Shown: positions 49,850 to 58,971 of the stretch, in pieces
How the letters are laid out: every line of letters starts with the position of its first letter
Numbering within the stretch: position 1 is the first letter of the stretch
DNA from: Tepidiforma thermophila
GTDB taxonomy: Bacteria; Chloroflexota; Dehalococcoidia; Tepidiformales; Tepidiformaceae
Length of the DNA stretch: 64,000 bases
NCBI RefSeq assembly: GCF_002563855.1
Contig: NZ_PDJQ01000001.1
Coordinates: forward strand, 1,364,001 to 1,428,000
Direction of reading: 5' to 3'
Position numbers and translations under genes: made by a program
The notes under the pieces: model-generated
Told to the model about the DNA's origin: nothing
The model's database searches: none
The model's input: the letters and a program-made list of their open reading frames with translations, nothing else

Positions 49850-50711
49850 AGGCGTGCACCCTCCAAAAGTCTTCCAGCACGGCCCACTGGCCCGGGTCGC
49901 GCCGCAGGTGCCGCTCCAGCAGGCCCGCAAACCGCTCCGCCGCTTCCCGGATGTCGGCCTCCGCGTCGCTGGTCTCCGCCACCCGGAACGGCTCCTCGAC
50001 GTCGATACGGAACTGATCCCCGCGCTTCCGGCTCGAAAAAATCGGAAGAACAATCGCGCCGGTCCTCCGCGCAAGCTCCCACGGCCCACGCGGCAGCTTC
50101 ACCGGCCGCTCGAACAGCCGAACACAGACCCCCGTGTGCTGGATATCGCGGTCGCCCATCACCCCTACCACTCCCCCGTTCCGCAGCGTTTCGATGCAGG
50201 CCCGCACACCCCCGAAACCCGCCTCGAGAAACGTCCCCCCGGCTGAAGACCGCAGCTTCAACATATACTCCGCCCAGTCCCGCGGCTCCAGCCGCTCCAC
50301 CAGCGCGACGAACGACCGCCCCCGGTACGTCAGCGCCTGGATCGCCAGCTCGGCGTTTCCCGTATGTGCGCTGACGAGCAGCACCGGCTCGCCGCTCCGC
50401 AGCAGTTCCAGCCGCTGCCCGTGAAAAATCTCCAGGTGCTCCGCTTCAAACCGCGACATATCCCGGTGCGGCAGGGTCGCCAGGTCGAGGAAGTAGGCCT
50501 GCACATGCGTCAGCGCCCGCCGGGCCTCCCGCCGCGCCCGCCGCGGGTCCCCGTCGCAGAGCGGCAGCATGTTCCGGATGACCCTCCGTCGCGTCGCAGG
50601 GCTCGCGTGCCACACTGCCCACCCAACCACCGGCGCAAGCGGATAGGCGACTCCCGGTACTCTCCCGGCAGTCTGCGCCGCCACGCGCATCATCAGCGCC
50701 CTCAGGCTCAC
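49836..50711 (-). CDS. LpxL/HtrB-family lipid acyltransferase (PatA-like), second copy
   Basis: A 291-residue membrane-associated acyltransferase. The catalytic H-x4-E is in SAHTGNAELAIQ, GVMGDRDIQHTG is the second block and VLPIFSSRKRGDQFRI the third. The family acylates lipid A in Gram-negatives and PI-mannosides (PatA) in actinobacteria; no lipid A genes are near. The GTG at 50711 overlaps the preceding stop by 4 bp. Confidence 0.87.
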   Translation of the reverse strand: MSLRALMMRVAAQTAGRVPGVAYPLAPVVGWAVWHASPATRRRVIRNMLPLCDGDPRRARREARRALTHVQAYFLDLATLPHRDMSRFEAEHLEIFHGQRLELLRSGEPVLLVSAHTGNAELAIQALTYRGRSFVALVERLEPRDWAEYMLKLRSSAGGTFLEAGFGGVRACIETLRNGGVVGVMGDRDIQHTGVCVRLFERPVKLPRGPWELARRTGAIVLPIFSSRKRGDQFRIDVEEPFRVAETSDAEADIREAAERFAGLLERHLRRDPGQWAVLEDFWRVHACGEG

Positions 50712-51661
50712 GCCCCCGTCGCTCCTGCCGCGGCTTCGCGCCGCCAGAACGCACGGAACATGTACCACTGCTCCGGCCGCTCCCGGATGAACGACTCATG
50801 CACCCGCATCACCTGCTGCGTCAGCGCCCGGACGCACTCCGGCCGCGCCTCATCGCAGGGGACGATTGAAAAGTCGCCCACGACTTCCATCCGCTCCCCG
50901 TTCGCGTCCAGCCGCCGGAATGCAACCGGCACGAGCGCTGCCCCCGTCGCCAGCGCCAGCCGAGCCGGGCCCGCGGGCACCTCCACCGTCTCGCCGAAGA
51001 ACTCCACCTCCACCCCTTCACCCGGCACCGGCCGGTCGATGAGCAGCGCCAAAAGCCCGTTCCGCTTCAGCACGCGCACCATCGACGGCCCCGCCCGCTC
51101 CGCCCGGATCACCTGCATGCCCAGCCGCTCCCGCGTCCCAAGCACCAGCGCGTCGAGCCGCGGGTCGCCGAAACCCTCGGCCACGACCGTAAGCGGGTAG
51201 CCCCTCGACGCCGCGAAGGCCGCCCCGGCGTCCCAGTTACCATAATGCATGCAGACGATGACAGCTCCCCGTCCGCGCTCCAGCAGCCGGTCGAGCGCCG
51301 CAAAGGCCCGTTCCCCCTCAACCCGCGGAAGCCGCGCGGCCCCGTTTCCCAGCCGCATGAAGTCGACCAGGTAACGGAAATACGCGGCCAGCGATGCCCG
51401 CGCTACCCGGTCGACCAGCCCGCCCTCGGCCGTGCCGAGCACCCGGGCAAAATTTCCCCGCATCGCCCGCCGGCCCCGCGGCCAGAGCCAGTACGCAGCG
51501 TGGCCCAGCCCGCTGGCAATCCGGTATGCCGCAGGCGCCGGCGTCCGCCCAATCGTCGCCTGTGCCGCCCGCCAGCCCCAGTACTGCAGCGCACCCCCAC
51601 CTGGCCGCGCCACCCGCTGCGGAAGCTCACGCGCACGTTCCGTCCCCGGTGAAATTCCCAT
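50708..51661 (-). CDS. LpxL/HtrB-family lipid acyltransferase (PatA-like), first copy
   Basis: A 317-residue relative of the next gene, with H-x4-D in CMHYGNWDAGAAF, LLALLIDRPVPGEGVEVEFFG and VPVAFRRLDANGERMEVVG. The two copies share layout but are well diverged, so they probably acylate different positions. It begins a minus-strand run of at least seven coupled genes reaching 44828. ATG 51661 follows TACACT by 7 nt, consistent with a leaderless operon start. Confidence 0.87.
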   Translation of the reverse strand: MGISPGTERARELPQRVARPGGGALQYWGWRAAQATIGRTPAPAAYRIASGLGHAAYWLWPRGRRAMRGNFARVLGTAEGGLVDRVARASLAAYFRYLVDFMRLGNGAARLPRVEGERAFAALDRLLERGRGAVIVCMHYGNWDAGAAFAASRGYPLTVVAEGFGDPRLDALVLGTRERLGMQVIRAERAGPSMVRVLKRNGLLALLIDRPVPGEGVEVEFFGETVEVPAGPARLALATGAALVPVAFRRLDANGERMEVVGDFSIVPCDEARPECVRALTQQVMRVHESFIRERPEQWYMFRAFWRREAAAGATGA

Positions 51662-51668
51662 CAATTCC

Positions 51669-51674
51669 AGTGTA
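51669..51674 (-). promoter_or_regulatory. -10 box of the acyltransferase-prfB run
   Basis: TACACT on the minus strand, 7 nt before the ATG at 51661. It shares a 49-bp gap with the opposite-facing box at 51699. Confidence 0.5.
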
Positions 51675-51698
51675 CCCGGGCTGCACGAACACTCCCGG

Positions 51699-51704
51699 TA
51701 CAAT
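51699..51704 (+). promoter_or_regulatory. -10 box, leaderless enoyl-CoA hydratase gene
   Basis: TACAAT, 6 nt before the ATG at 51711. Confidence 0.5.
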
Positions 51705-51710
51705 CCGCCC

Positions 51711-52553
51711 ATGGAGCTAAAAGTCACCCGCTTCGAGGTCGATGGTCCCGTCGCGACCATCACCCTCAGCCGCCCCGAACGGCTCAACGCCTGGACCGGG
51801 CGGATGCACACCGAGTACCGCTGGTGCCTTGCGCAGGCCGACGCCGATCCTGCCGTCCGGGTCATCGTCGTCACCGGCGCCGGCCGCGGATTCTGCGCAG
51901 GCGCCGATGCCCGCGCCCTCGAAGGACACGTCGAGAAAGGCGGCTACGACCCCGGCACCCCGCCCGACATCCCGCGGCCCGGATTCGGCGTCCACCCCGA
52001 GTTCGACCACGACTTCGCCTATCACTTCGGCCTCGCGAAGCCCACGATCGCGGCCATCAACGGCCCCGCCGCAGGCGTCGGCCTCGTCCTCGCCTGCTTC
52101 TGCGATATCCGCTTCGCCGCCGCCGGCGCGAAGTTGACCACCGCCCACGGGAAGCTCGGCCTCCCCGCCGAATACGGCCTCTCCTGGCTGCTGCCGCGCC
52201 TCATCGGCCTGGCCCCCGCGATGGAGCTCCTCCTCTCCAGCCGCATTTTCCTCGCCGAAGAGGCGGAGCGGCTCGGGCTCGTCCATCGCGTCCTCCCGCC
52301 GGATGAGCTCCTCCCCGCGGCCTACGAGTACGCCCGCACGCTCGCGCGCACCGTGGCCCCCTCCTCCTTGCGCGAAACCCGCCGCCAGGTCTACCTCGAT
52401 CTCCACCGCGGCATTGGCCCTGCCGTCACCGAAGCCCGGCGCCTCCTCAACGAACTGACCGCCGGCCCCGACTTCCGCGAGGGCGTCGCTGCCCTCCTCG
52501 AAAAGCGCGACCCCCGCTTCTGGAGTCCGCCGGACAGGGATCCCGGCGGCTGA
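51711..52553 (+). CDS. Enoyl-CoA hydratase/isomerase family protein
   Basis: A 280-residue crotonase-fold protein. The oxyanion-hole segments are GAGRGFCAGADARALEGH and AAINGPAAGVGLVLACFCDI; the Glu of GKLGLPAEYGLSWLLPR is in the usual catalytic place. An insertion of about 25 residues after the first segment (GGYDPGTPPDIPRP) is seen in a subset of the family. Hydratase, isomerase or hydrolase activity cannot be separated. Single gene, faces the acyltransferase run. Confidence 0.88.
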   Translation: MELKVTRFEVDGPVATITLSRPERLNAWTGRMHTEYRWCLAQADADPAVRVIVVTGAGRGFCAGADARALEGHVEKGGYDPGTPPDIPRPGFGVHPEFDHDFAYHFGLAKPTIAAINGPAAGVGLVLACFCDIRFAAAGAKLTTAHGKLGLPAEYGLSWLLPRLIGLAPAMELLLSSRIFLAEEAERLGLVHRVLPPDELLPAAYEYARTLARTVAPSSLRETRRQVYLDLHRGIGPAVTEARRLLNELTAGPDFREGVAALLEKRDPRFWSPPDRDPGG

Positions 52554-52581
52554 TCACCGCCCCGCATGGGCCGCCGTGCGG

Positions 52582-53757
52582 CTATTCGGCCGCACACTGG
52601 GCCGCGAGCGAGCTGATCGCCGTAATGCGCCGCCCCTGCTGCACCTCGTCGAGGAACCCGTCGGTGCAGTAGCCGACCGAAATCCCGGTCGCGGGGTCGC
52701 ACCACCCAATCTGGCCGCCGGCACCGCCGTGCCCGAACGCCCGCGGTGACGCCGTCCGCCCAAACCCCCGCAGGTGCATGAAGCCGTCGTCCCCGGCGAC
52801 CACCACCGTCAGCGCTCGGTTTACGGGGTAATCGAGGATCGGCACCCGGTGGTGCTCCTTCGTCCGGACGACGGTCGCCCATTCGATGGTCTCCGGCTTC
52901 AGCACCCGCCTCCCGCTCGGCCCCACGCCGCCATTCACCAGCGCCTGGTAGAACAGCGCCAGCTGCGCCGCTCCGCCGATCCCGCCGCCGCCCGGCACCC
53001 CGACCGCCCGCACCTCCGGCCGGTTGAACTGGAGGATCGCCTCCGGCGTCACCTCGCCCCAGCCGCCCGGCGGCGGCGTCGGCGGGATGAGATGCCGCAC
53101 GTCAGCCACCCGCCGGTTTTCCTCCGCCGGCAGGCCGATATACAGCTCCTCCACGCCCGCCGGCTCGAGGACCCGTTCACGGATATACGCCCGGAAGTCC
53201 TTCGCCGTCCGCCGCTCGATAATCTCTGCAAGCACCCAGTGCGCGCTCGTCGCGTGGTACTCAAACCGCGTGCCCGGCTCCCAGTTCAGCCGCCAGCTCG
53301 CAAACCGCTGCAGCCGCCGCTCGCGGTCATCCCAGTCGAGCGGCGAAAACGGCGCGTACGGAAATCCTGCAACGTGGAGCATCACCTGCTCCACCGTGAT
53401 CTGGTCCTTTCCGTTCGTGCCGAACTCCGGAATGATTGCTGCCACCCGCTCCTCAATCCGGAGCTGCCCGTCCTCGCAGAGCGCCCACGTCGCGGCCCCG
53501 ACAATCGCCTTCGTGCAGCTGAAGATGGTGTAGAGCGTGTCGCTGGTCGCCGGCACCTCCTCCTCGCGCCCCTCGTGCCGCACGGTGCCGAACGTCCGGA
53601 CGCCCGCCAGCCGGCCCTCCCGCGCCACGGCAACCTGCGCGCTCTTCAGAGTGCCGTCGTCGACGTCCCGTTTCGCCCGCGCGAACACCGCCTCCAGCTT
53701 CTCACTGTCGATGCCCACGTCCTCCGGCCTCGCCGCGAGGTACTGCTCCAGCGCCAT
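52582..53757 (-). CDS. Serine hydrolase, class C beta-lactamase fold
   Basis: A 391-residue esterase/peptidase of the penicillin-binding type. The nucleophile motif S-x-x-K is Ser80 to Lys83 (FSCTKAIVGAATW), the Tyr motif is in FEYHATSAHW and the third motif is HGGAGGQIGW. No signal peptide, so it is probably a cytoplasmic esterase or amidase and not a resistance beta-lactamase. ATG 53757 has GGAGGGT upstream; similarity begins there. Confidence 0.88.
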   Translation of the reverse strand: MALEQYLAARPEDVGIDSEKLEAVFARAKRDVDDGTLKSAQVAVAREGRLAGVRTFGTVRHEGREEEVPATSDTLYTIFSCTKAIVGAATWALCEDGQLRIEERVAAIIPEFGTNGKDQITVEQVMLHVAGFPYAPFSPLDWDDRERRLQRFASWRLNWEPGTRFEYHATSAHWVLAEIIERRTAKDFRAYIRERVLEPAGVEELYIGLPAEENRRVADVRHLIPPTPPPGGWGEVTPEAILQFNRPEVRAVGVPGGGGIGGAAQLALFYQALVNGGVGPSGRRVLKPETIEWATVVRTKEHHRVPILDYPVNRALTVVVAGDDGFMHLRGFGRTASPRAFGHGGAGGQIGWCDPATGISVGYCTDGFLDEVQQGRRITAISSLAAQCAAE

Positions 53758-53855
53758 CGTCAGACCCTCCTGCACCCGTCTGGCCGCTGAGCTTACCCCC
53801 GCTGCCGGCTCCCCGCGAGCCGCCCCCGGGCGGCGCACCGGTACAATGGCGCCAG

Positions 53856-53931
53856 GCCCCCGTAGCTCAGAGGACAGAGCAGACGCCTTCTAAGCGTTTG
53901 GCCGCAGGTTCGAATCCTGCCGGGGGCGCCA
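53856..53931 (+). tRNA. tRNA-Arg (TCT)
   Basis: 76 nt with CCA encoded. Acceptor GCCCCCG pairs with CGGGGGC; the anticodon loop is CTTCTAA, anticodon TCT; the T arm is GCAGG-TTCGAAT-CCTGC. A TACAAT box lies at 53842-53847. It reads the rare AGA codon of this C/G-rich genome. Confidence 0.93.
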
Positions 53932-53976
53932 CCCCTCCCGTACACTTCCCCAATCCCGCTCCCCGGTTGCCAGCCC

Positions 53977-54981
53977 ATGCAGATTTCGCCGTCCGTCCGC
54001 GCGGTTCTCGTCCCCGACGACAATCCGATGCACCCCGAATTCACCTGCATCTACCTCGTCGGCGCACCCGGCCGGCAGGCCCTCACAATCGACTCCGGCG
54101 AAGCCATCGACCGCTACCGCTGGTTCCTCAAGGGCTACCTCGCCGCCGTCGAACGCGAGGAAATCGCCATCGCTGCCATCACCCACCACCACGCAGACCA
54201 CTCCGGCAACCTCAAGTGGGCGAAGGAGGAGCTTGGCGCGCAGGTCGCCATTCCCGCAAACGGCCGCCCGTTGCTCAAAGGCCGCATCCCCCGCGACGTC
54301 CAGGCCCTCCGCGACGGCGACATCATCGACCTCGACGGCGGCGTCCGCGTGCAGGTCCTCGCGACCCCGGGCCACTCCGTCGATTCCCTCTGCTACTACA
54401 TCGAAGAAGAAGGCGTCCTCTTCACCGGCGACACGCTCCTCGGCAGCTCCACCACCACCGTCTGGGACCTTGCCAGCTATCGCCGCACCCTCCGGCGCCT
54501 CCTCGAACTGCCGAACCTCCGCGTCATCTGCCCCGGCCACGGCCGCATCGTCCGCGACCCCCGCGAGCGCCTCCAGATGTACATCGACCACCGCGACATG
54601 CGCGAACGCCAGATCCTCCAGGTGCTCGAAGGCGGCGGCGCCCTCTCCAGCTGGGACATCATGCTCCAGCTCTACCCCGATATCGACCCGCGGCTGCGGC
54701 GCGCCGCCGACAACAACGTCCGCGCCCACCTCAAACAGCTCGCCGAGGAGGGCCGCATCCGCGAGTATCCCGGCATCCCCCGCCGTCCGCCGTCCCCTCG
54801 CGCCATCCAGCGCGCCGAAGAGCACGCGCGCCAGCGCGACCTCCTCATCGCCAAAGCCCGCAAACTCGAGACGCAAAAGCGTCGCGAAGAGCTCCGCAGG
54901 CAGGAGAACCCCCCGACCGCGGAGTGGAAAGAACCCCCGCGCTACGAACTCATCGGCACCGCCGCCGACGCCGCCCGCTAG
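53977..54981 (+). CDS. Metallo-beta-lactamase-fold hydrolase (LACTB2-like)
   Basis: A 334-residue MBL protein. The metal motif HHHADHSGN, then TPGHSVDSLCYY, FTGDTLLGSSTT and CPGHG supply the ligands. A helical C-terminal part (ILQVLEGG, LKQLAEEGRI) is the winged-helix-like extension typical of LACTB2-type proteins, which include a mitochondrial endoribonuclease. The tail is rich in Arg and Glu. Substrate unknown. Ends sharing CTAG with the convergent gene. Confidence 0.85.
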   Translation: MQISPSVRAVLVPDDNPMHPEFTCIYLVGAPGRQALTIDSGEAIDRYRWFLKGYLAAVEREEIAIAAITHHHADHSGNLKWAKEELGAQVAIPANGRPLLKGRIPRDVQALRDGDIIDLDGGVRVQVLATPGHSVDSLCYYIEEEGVLFTGDTLLGSSTTTVWDLASYRRTLRRLLELPNLRVICPGHGRIVRDPRERLQMYIDHRDMRERQILQVLEGGGALSSWDIMLQLYPDIDPRLRRAADNNVRAHLKQLAEEGRIREYPGIPRRPPSPRAIQRAEEHARQRDLLIAKARKLETQKRREELRRQENPPTAEWKEPPRYELIGTAADAAR

Positions 54982-56198
54982 GGCGTCGGCCCCGGCGTCG
55001 AACTCCTCGTCGGAGTTGTCGACGCGTTCCGTCCGGGCTCACCCGCTGCGCCGCCGCCGGGCCCCGGCGTCCGCAGCTCCGATGAGGTGGCTCCCGGGGT
55101 CCCCGTCCTGGGAGGGGTCGCCGTGCGCGTCGGAGTCGCTGTGGGGGTCGGCGTGCGCGTCGAAGTCGCCGTGGGCGTCGGCGTCGGTGTCAGGAGCCGC
55201 ACGTCCGGGGGCGGTGGGTTGCGCGGGTCGAGCACAAGAACAGGCGTCGTGACGAAAATGAGCTGAATCCGCTTGCCCGTCCGCTGGGCGAGGTACGCCT
55301 GGATCGTCTCCGCATCGGTGATGGTCGGCTCCCGGTCAACCTGCGCCTCCACCCGCACACGTACGCTCCCATCGTCCCCGGACGATCGCGACACCTTCTC
55401 TACAGAGCCTGACGGGAAAAGGTTCACGACAGCCTCTCGCGCCGCTGCGGTTAGGTGGTCCTCTTCCCTCGCCTCTTGGACTGCCCGCGTCGTCAGAACC
55501 GCAAGCGTCACACCAAGGACGACCACCGGGACCGCGCCAACCACCAAACGGGGCCCGGGATGCGTCGGGGTCTTGTGCCGGACCCCGCTCAGCAAAAACA
55601 CGACAGCAGCCGCCGTCAGGATTGCGCTCAGGTTCGTGGCGAAGAGCAGCATCGCGCCGCCCCAGACGCCCCGGTCGCCCAGCGAAAGTCCGATGCCGAT
55701 CGTGCATAGCGGCGGCATGAGAGCCGTCGCGATCGCCACCCCGGGAAGTGCCTCCGCTGCACGCATCCGCACCAGGCTGTAGGCGCCGATGGCACCCCCG
55801 GCCAGCGCGATGCCAAGGTCCAGCGGATTCGGCCGCGTCCGCGCCTGTACTTCGCCCGGAATGGTCTCCAGGACGGCAAATGGAGAAGCGCGCAGCAGCT
55901 CGGCAATGACATACGACAGCACGATCGCTGCCACCACTCCCTCCCCCAGGGCCCACAGCGGCGGAAGCGGCTCCTTCCGGGCCCCGCCCAGCAAAGCCAG
56001 GCCGAGCGCCATAATCGGCCCCAGCAGCGGCGCAACCAGCATCGAGCCAATCACCACCGCCGGCGAATCCGCAATCAGCCCCAGCGTCGCAATCACACAC
56101 GAGAACCAGACCAAAAGCCGGAAGCGCAGGTCCGGCCGCGCCGCGCGGAAAATCTCGGCACGCAGTCGGCCTTTCGGAAGAACGGTGTGGTTCGGCAC
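54978..56198 (-). CDS. DUF389 membrane protein with Thr-Pro repeat tail
   Basis: A 406-residue protein with six or more hydrophobic spans over residues 30-225 and the DUF389 hallmarks VVIGSMLVAPLLGPIMALGL and GVAIATALMPPLCTIGIGLS. After the last span comes a soluble domain (about 230-320) and then a 70-residue tail of TPTPTA-type repeats, which would suit a stretch outside the cell. DUF389 proteins have no settled function. GTG start at 56198; ribosome site unclear. Confidence 0.87.
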   Translation of the reverse strand: MPNHTVLPKGRLRAEIFRAARPDLRFRLLVWFSCVIATLGLIADSPAVVIGSMLVAPLLGPIMALGLALLGGARKEPLPPLWALGEGVVAAIVLSYVIAELLRASPFAVLETIPGEVQARTRPNPLDLGIALAGGAIGAYSLVRMRAAEALPGVAIATALMPPLCTIGIGLSLGDRGVWGGAMLLFATNLSAILTAAAVVFLLSGVRHKTPTHPGPRLVVGAVPVVVLGVTLAVLTTRAVQEAREEDHLTAAAREAVVNLFPSGSVEKVSRSSGDDGSVRVRVEAQVDREPTITDAETIQAYLAQRTGKRIQLIFVTTPVLVLDPRNPPPPDVRLLTPTPTPTATSTRTPTPTATPTRTATPPRTGTPGATSSELRTPGPGGGAAGEPGRNASTTPTRSSTPGPTP

Positions 56199-56320
56199 AG
56201 ACTGGAGTTTCCCCGATCACGCCCCTTCGGTCGCCCCGCTGCCCCCTGCTCCCCGGCGCCCGCCCGGCCGATACCTCCCGGTAGCAACCCCACGAACATC
56301 CCCCAGGGGGCGGCCCCGCC

Positions 56321-56905
56321 ATGCTCAAAGGCGAACGCACCATCCTCCGGCCCATGCGCCGCGAATACCTCGAACGGCTGCTCGATTTCCATAACGATGT
56401 CGAACTCCAGCTCCTCGGCGGCGAAGATGTGCCCGTCCCGCTCACCCCCGAGCACCTCGCCGAGCGCTTCGAAGCCCTCTACGCCGGCCAGTCGCCGCGC
56501 CCCTCGTGGTTCGCCATCGAAGTCCAGGGCGGCAAGATCATCGGACACTGCATGCTGCGGAACATCGACGAGGCTGCCCGCACCGCCGAACTCCGCATCA
56601 CCATCGGCGACCGCGACTACATCAACCGCAAGTACGGCCGCGACGTTGTCCGGCTTCTCCTCAAATACGCCTTCCGCCTCCGCAACCTCCGCAAGATCTG
56701 GCTCGCTGTACCGGCGTCAAACGAACGAGCCCGCCGCTGCTTCGAAGCCGCCGGGTTCGCCGTCGAAGGCTGCCAGCGGGCCCACACCTGGGTCGATGGA
56801 CGGTACGATGACCGCATCCTGATGGCCGCCTTCCGCGAACCGCCCGCGGAACCCGCGCCGCCAGCTCCCGAGGAGCCCGCCGCCCATGCCCCGGATGACG
56901 CCTGA
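56321..56905 (+). CDS. GNAT-family N-acetyltransferase
   Basis: A 194-residue acetyl-CoA-dependent transferase of the RimJ/RimL-like group. LRPMRREYLERLLDFHND opens the fold, ELRITIGDRDYINRKYGRDVV contains the acetyl-CoA loop, and WLAVPASNERARRCFEAAGF is the conserved last motif. An acidic Pro/Ala-rich tail ends it. Acceptor unknown (protein N-terminus, sugar amine or drug). Its last 20 bp overlap the next gene. Confidence 0.88.
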   Translation: MLKGERTILRPMRREYLERLLDFHNDVELQLLGGEDVPVPLTPEHLAERFEALYAGQSPRPSWFAIEVQGGKIIGHCMLRNIDEAARTAELRITIGDRDYINRKYGRDVVRLLLKYAFRLRNLRKIWLAVPASNERARRCFEAAGFAVEGCQRAHTWVDGRYDDRILMAAFREPPAEPAPPAPEEPAAHAPDDA

Positions 56906-57380
56906 AACCCTCGCCGAATTCCTCCAGCTGCCGACCGTCGGCGTCATCGCCACCCTCCGCCGCGACGGCATGCCGTATACCGTCCCCGTCTGGTGGCTCC
57001 ACCGCGACGATGGCATCTGGATCACCGGCACCTACAACCGCGTCTGGTGCAAGCACCTCCTGCGCGACTCCCGCGCCTCCCTCTGCATCGAATCCGGTCC
57101 CCCGCTTACCGGCCATGTCGAATTCGACGGCCGCGTCACCCCGTTCGAACTCCCGGAGTTCGACATCTGGCCCATCTCCCGGCTCCTCGTTGAGAAGTAC
57201 ATCGGCCGCGGCGACCCCGCCAACGCCCCCGCAGTCGAAGCCTTCTTTGCCAACATGCAAACCGAGCCCCGGCTTCTCTTCCGCCTCCAGCCCGAAGTCA
57301 CCCGCGCCATCGATATGCGTGTCTATCGCGGCAAACGCGCCGATCGCGAGTTCCAGCAGCAGCGCACCGCCGGTGCCTGA
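56886..57380 (+). CDS. PPOX-class split-barrel protein
   Basis: A 164-residue pyridoxamine-phosphate-oxidase-like protein: LPTVGVIATLRRDGMPYTVPVWWLH is the usual first half, and WCKHLLRDSRASLCIE and FDGRVTPFE continue the barrel. It may bind FMN, F420 or heme. Second of three such proteins in the window and the only one tied to an acetyltransferase by overlapping genes. ATG lies 20 bp inside the upstream gene. Confidence 0.8.
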   Translation: MPRMTPETLAEFLQLPTVGVIATLRRDGMPYTVPVWWLHRDDGIWITGTYNRVWCKHLLRDSRASLCIESGPPLTGHVEFDGRVTPFELPEFDIWPISRLLVEKYIGRGDPANAPAVEAFFANMQTEPRLLFRLQPEVTRAIDMRVYRGKRADREFQQQRTAGA

Positions 57381-57471
57381 ACACCGGACGCCCCCCGGTT
57401 CACTTCCTCCCGCCCCTCGGGTACGATCAGGGAACCCTGGAGTAACGCCGCAATCCCGGCACCGGAGAAGC

Positions 57472-58920
57472 ATGGCCAACGACGTCGCCCGCCGCCTCGC
57501 CATCAGCGTTCAGCCCGTTCCGAAGCAGGACCCCGAAGAACGCAAGCGCAACTTCGAGGAAACCTACCTCGGGTTCGACCTGAACGCCGCACGCATCGAG
57601 GCCTCGCGCTGCATCCAGTGCCCCTCCGCGCCCTGCCAGGAAGCCTGCCCGGTCCACAACGACATCCCCGGCGCCCTCGCCCTCATCGAAGCCGGCGACA
57701 TCCTCGGCGCTGCCGATAAATTCCGCGAAACCTCCAACCTCCCCGAGATGTGCGGGCGCCTCTGCCCGCAGGAAAAGCTCTGCGAGGGCGCCTGCGTCGT
57801 CGGCTTCGCCATCCGGCCCGATGGCCGCCAGGAGCCGCCGGTCACCATCGGCAAACTCGAAGCCTTCTGCACCGACTACCAGCGCCAGCAGCTCGGCGGT
57901 TACCCCATGCCCCGCTACATGCCCGAGCCCACCGGCTTCAAGGTCGCCGTCATCGGCTCCGGCCCCGCCGGCCTCGCCGTCGCCGAGCAGCTCGCCGATA
58001 AAGGCCACAGCGTCACTGTCTACGAATACTGGCCCGAGCCCGGCGGCGTCCTCGTCTACGGCATCCCCAACTTCAAAATGCGCAAGAACATCGTCGACGA
58101 GTACATCGCCCACCTCGAAGCCATGGGCGTCCGGTTCATCTGCAACACCTACGTCGGCCGCGATATCACCATCGACGAACTCTTCCAGCAGGGCTTCCAC
58201 GCCGTCTTCATCGGCACCGGCGCCGGCGTCGGCAACGAAATGGGCATCGAAGGCGAAGACCTCGAGGGCGTCTACTCCGCAACCGAGTTCCTCGTCCGCG
58301 GCAACCTCGCCCCCGAAATGCTCCCCGAGCGCCTCCGCACCCCCCTGCCGAAGCTAAATGACGTCGTCGTCATCGGCGGCGGCGATACCTCCATGGACTG
58401 CGTCCGCACCGCCGTCCGCCTCGGCGCCCAGAACGTCACCTGCGTCTACCGCCGCACCGAAGCCGAAATGCTCGGCCGCGAGGAGGAGCGCAAGAACGCC
58501 CGCGAAGAAGGCGTCCGCTTCGAAATGCTCACCCTGCCTACCCGCATCCTCGGCGATGAACACGGCCGTGTCCGCGCCGTGGAATGCCAGCGCATGCAGC
58601 TCGGCGAACCGGACGAGACCGGCCGCCGCCGGCCCATCCCTGTCCCCGGCAGCGAATTCGTCATCCCCGCCGACGCCGTCGTCATCGCCATCGGCTACGG
58701 TGCCGACCCCGTCGTCCCGCAGACCACCTCCGGCATCCGGACCGACCGAAAGGCCCTTATCCAGGTCGACGAGAAAGGCCGCACCACCCGGCCCGGCGTC
58801 TTCGCCGGCGGCGACAACGTCAACGGCGCTGACCTCGTCGTCACCGCACTCGCCGACGGGCGCCGTGCCGCCGAAGCCATCCACGAATACCTGATGACCC
58901 TCCCGGCCCCCCGCCGCTAG
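57472..58920 (+). CDS. GltD-like NAD(P)H-dependent FAD/Fe-S oxidoreductase
   Basis: A 482-residue protein of the glutamate-synthase small-subunit family. The N-terminal double Cys cluster (CIQCPSAPCQEACPVHNDIP and later CGRLCPQEKLCEGACV) binds two [4Fe-4S] centres; VAVIGSGPAGLAVAEQL binds FAD and VVIGGGDTSMDCVRTA binds NADPH. Without a large subunit nearby it could serve other electron acceptors, as NfnB or SudA do. GGAGAAG precedes the ATG and TACGAT lies at 57422. Confidence 0.88.
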   Translation: MANDVARRLAISVQPVPKQDPEERKRNFEETYLGFDLNAARIEASRCIQCPSAPCQEACPVHNDIPGALALIEAGDILGAADKFRETSNLPEMCGRLCPQEKLCEGACVVGFAIRPDGRQEPPVTIGKLEAFCTDYQRQQLGGYPMPRYMPEPTGFKVAVIGSGPAGLAVAEQLADKGHSVTVYEYWPEPGGVLVYGIPNFKMRKNIVDEYIAHLEAMGVRFICNTYVGRDITIDELFQQGFHAVFIGTGAGVGNEMGIEGEDLEGVYSATEFLVRGNLAPEMLPERLRTPLPKLNDVVVIGGGDTSMDCVRTAVRLGAQNVTCVYRRTEAEMLGREEERKNAREEGVRFEMLTLPTRILGDEHGRVRAVECQRMQLGEPDETGRRRPIPVPGSEFVIPADAVVIAIGYGADPVVPQTTSGIRTDRKALIQVDEKGRTTRPGVFAGGDNVNGADLVVTALADGRRAAEAIHEYLMTLPAPRR

Positions 58921-58971
58921 CCCCTCCACGAATTACACACCGTTTACAAACGCTCCCTGTTTGGGATTGGC

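Noticed and set aside
55010-55200. CRISPR-like or minisatellite array
   Set aside because: The GC-rich periodicity is codon-level repetition of Thr-Pro in a coding frame; there are no equal spacers.
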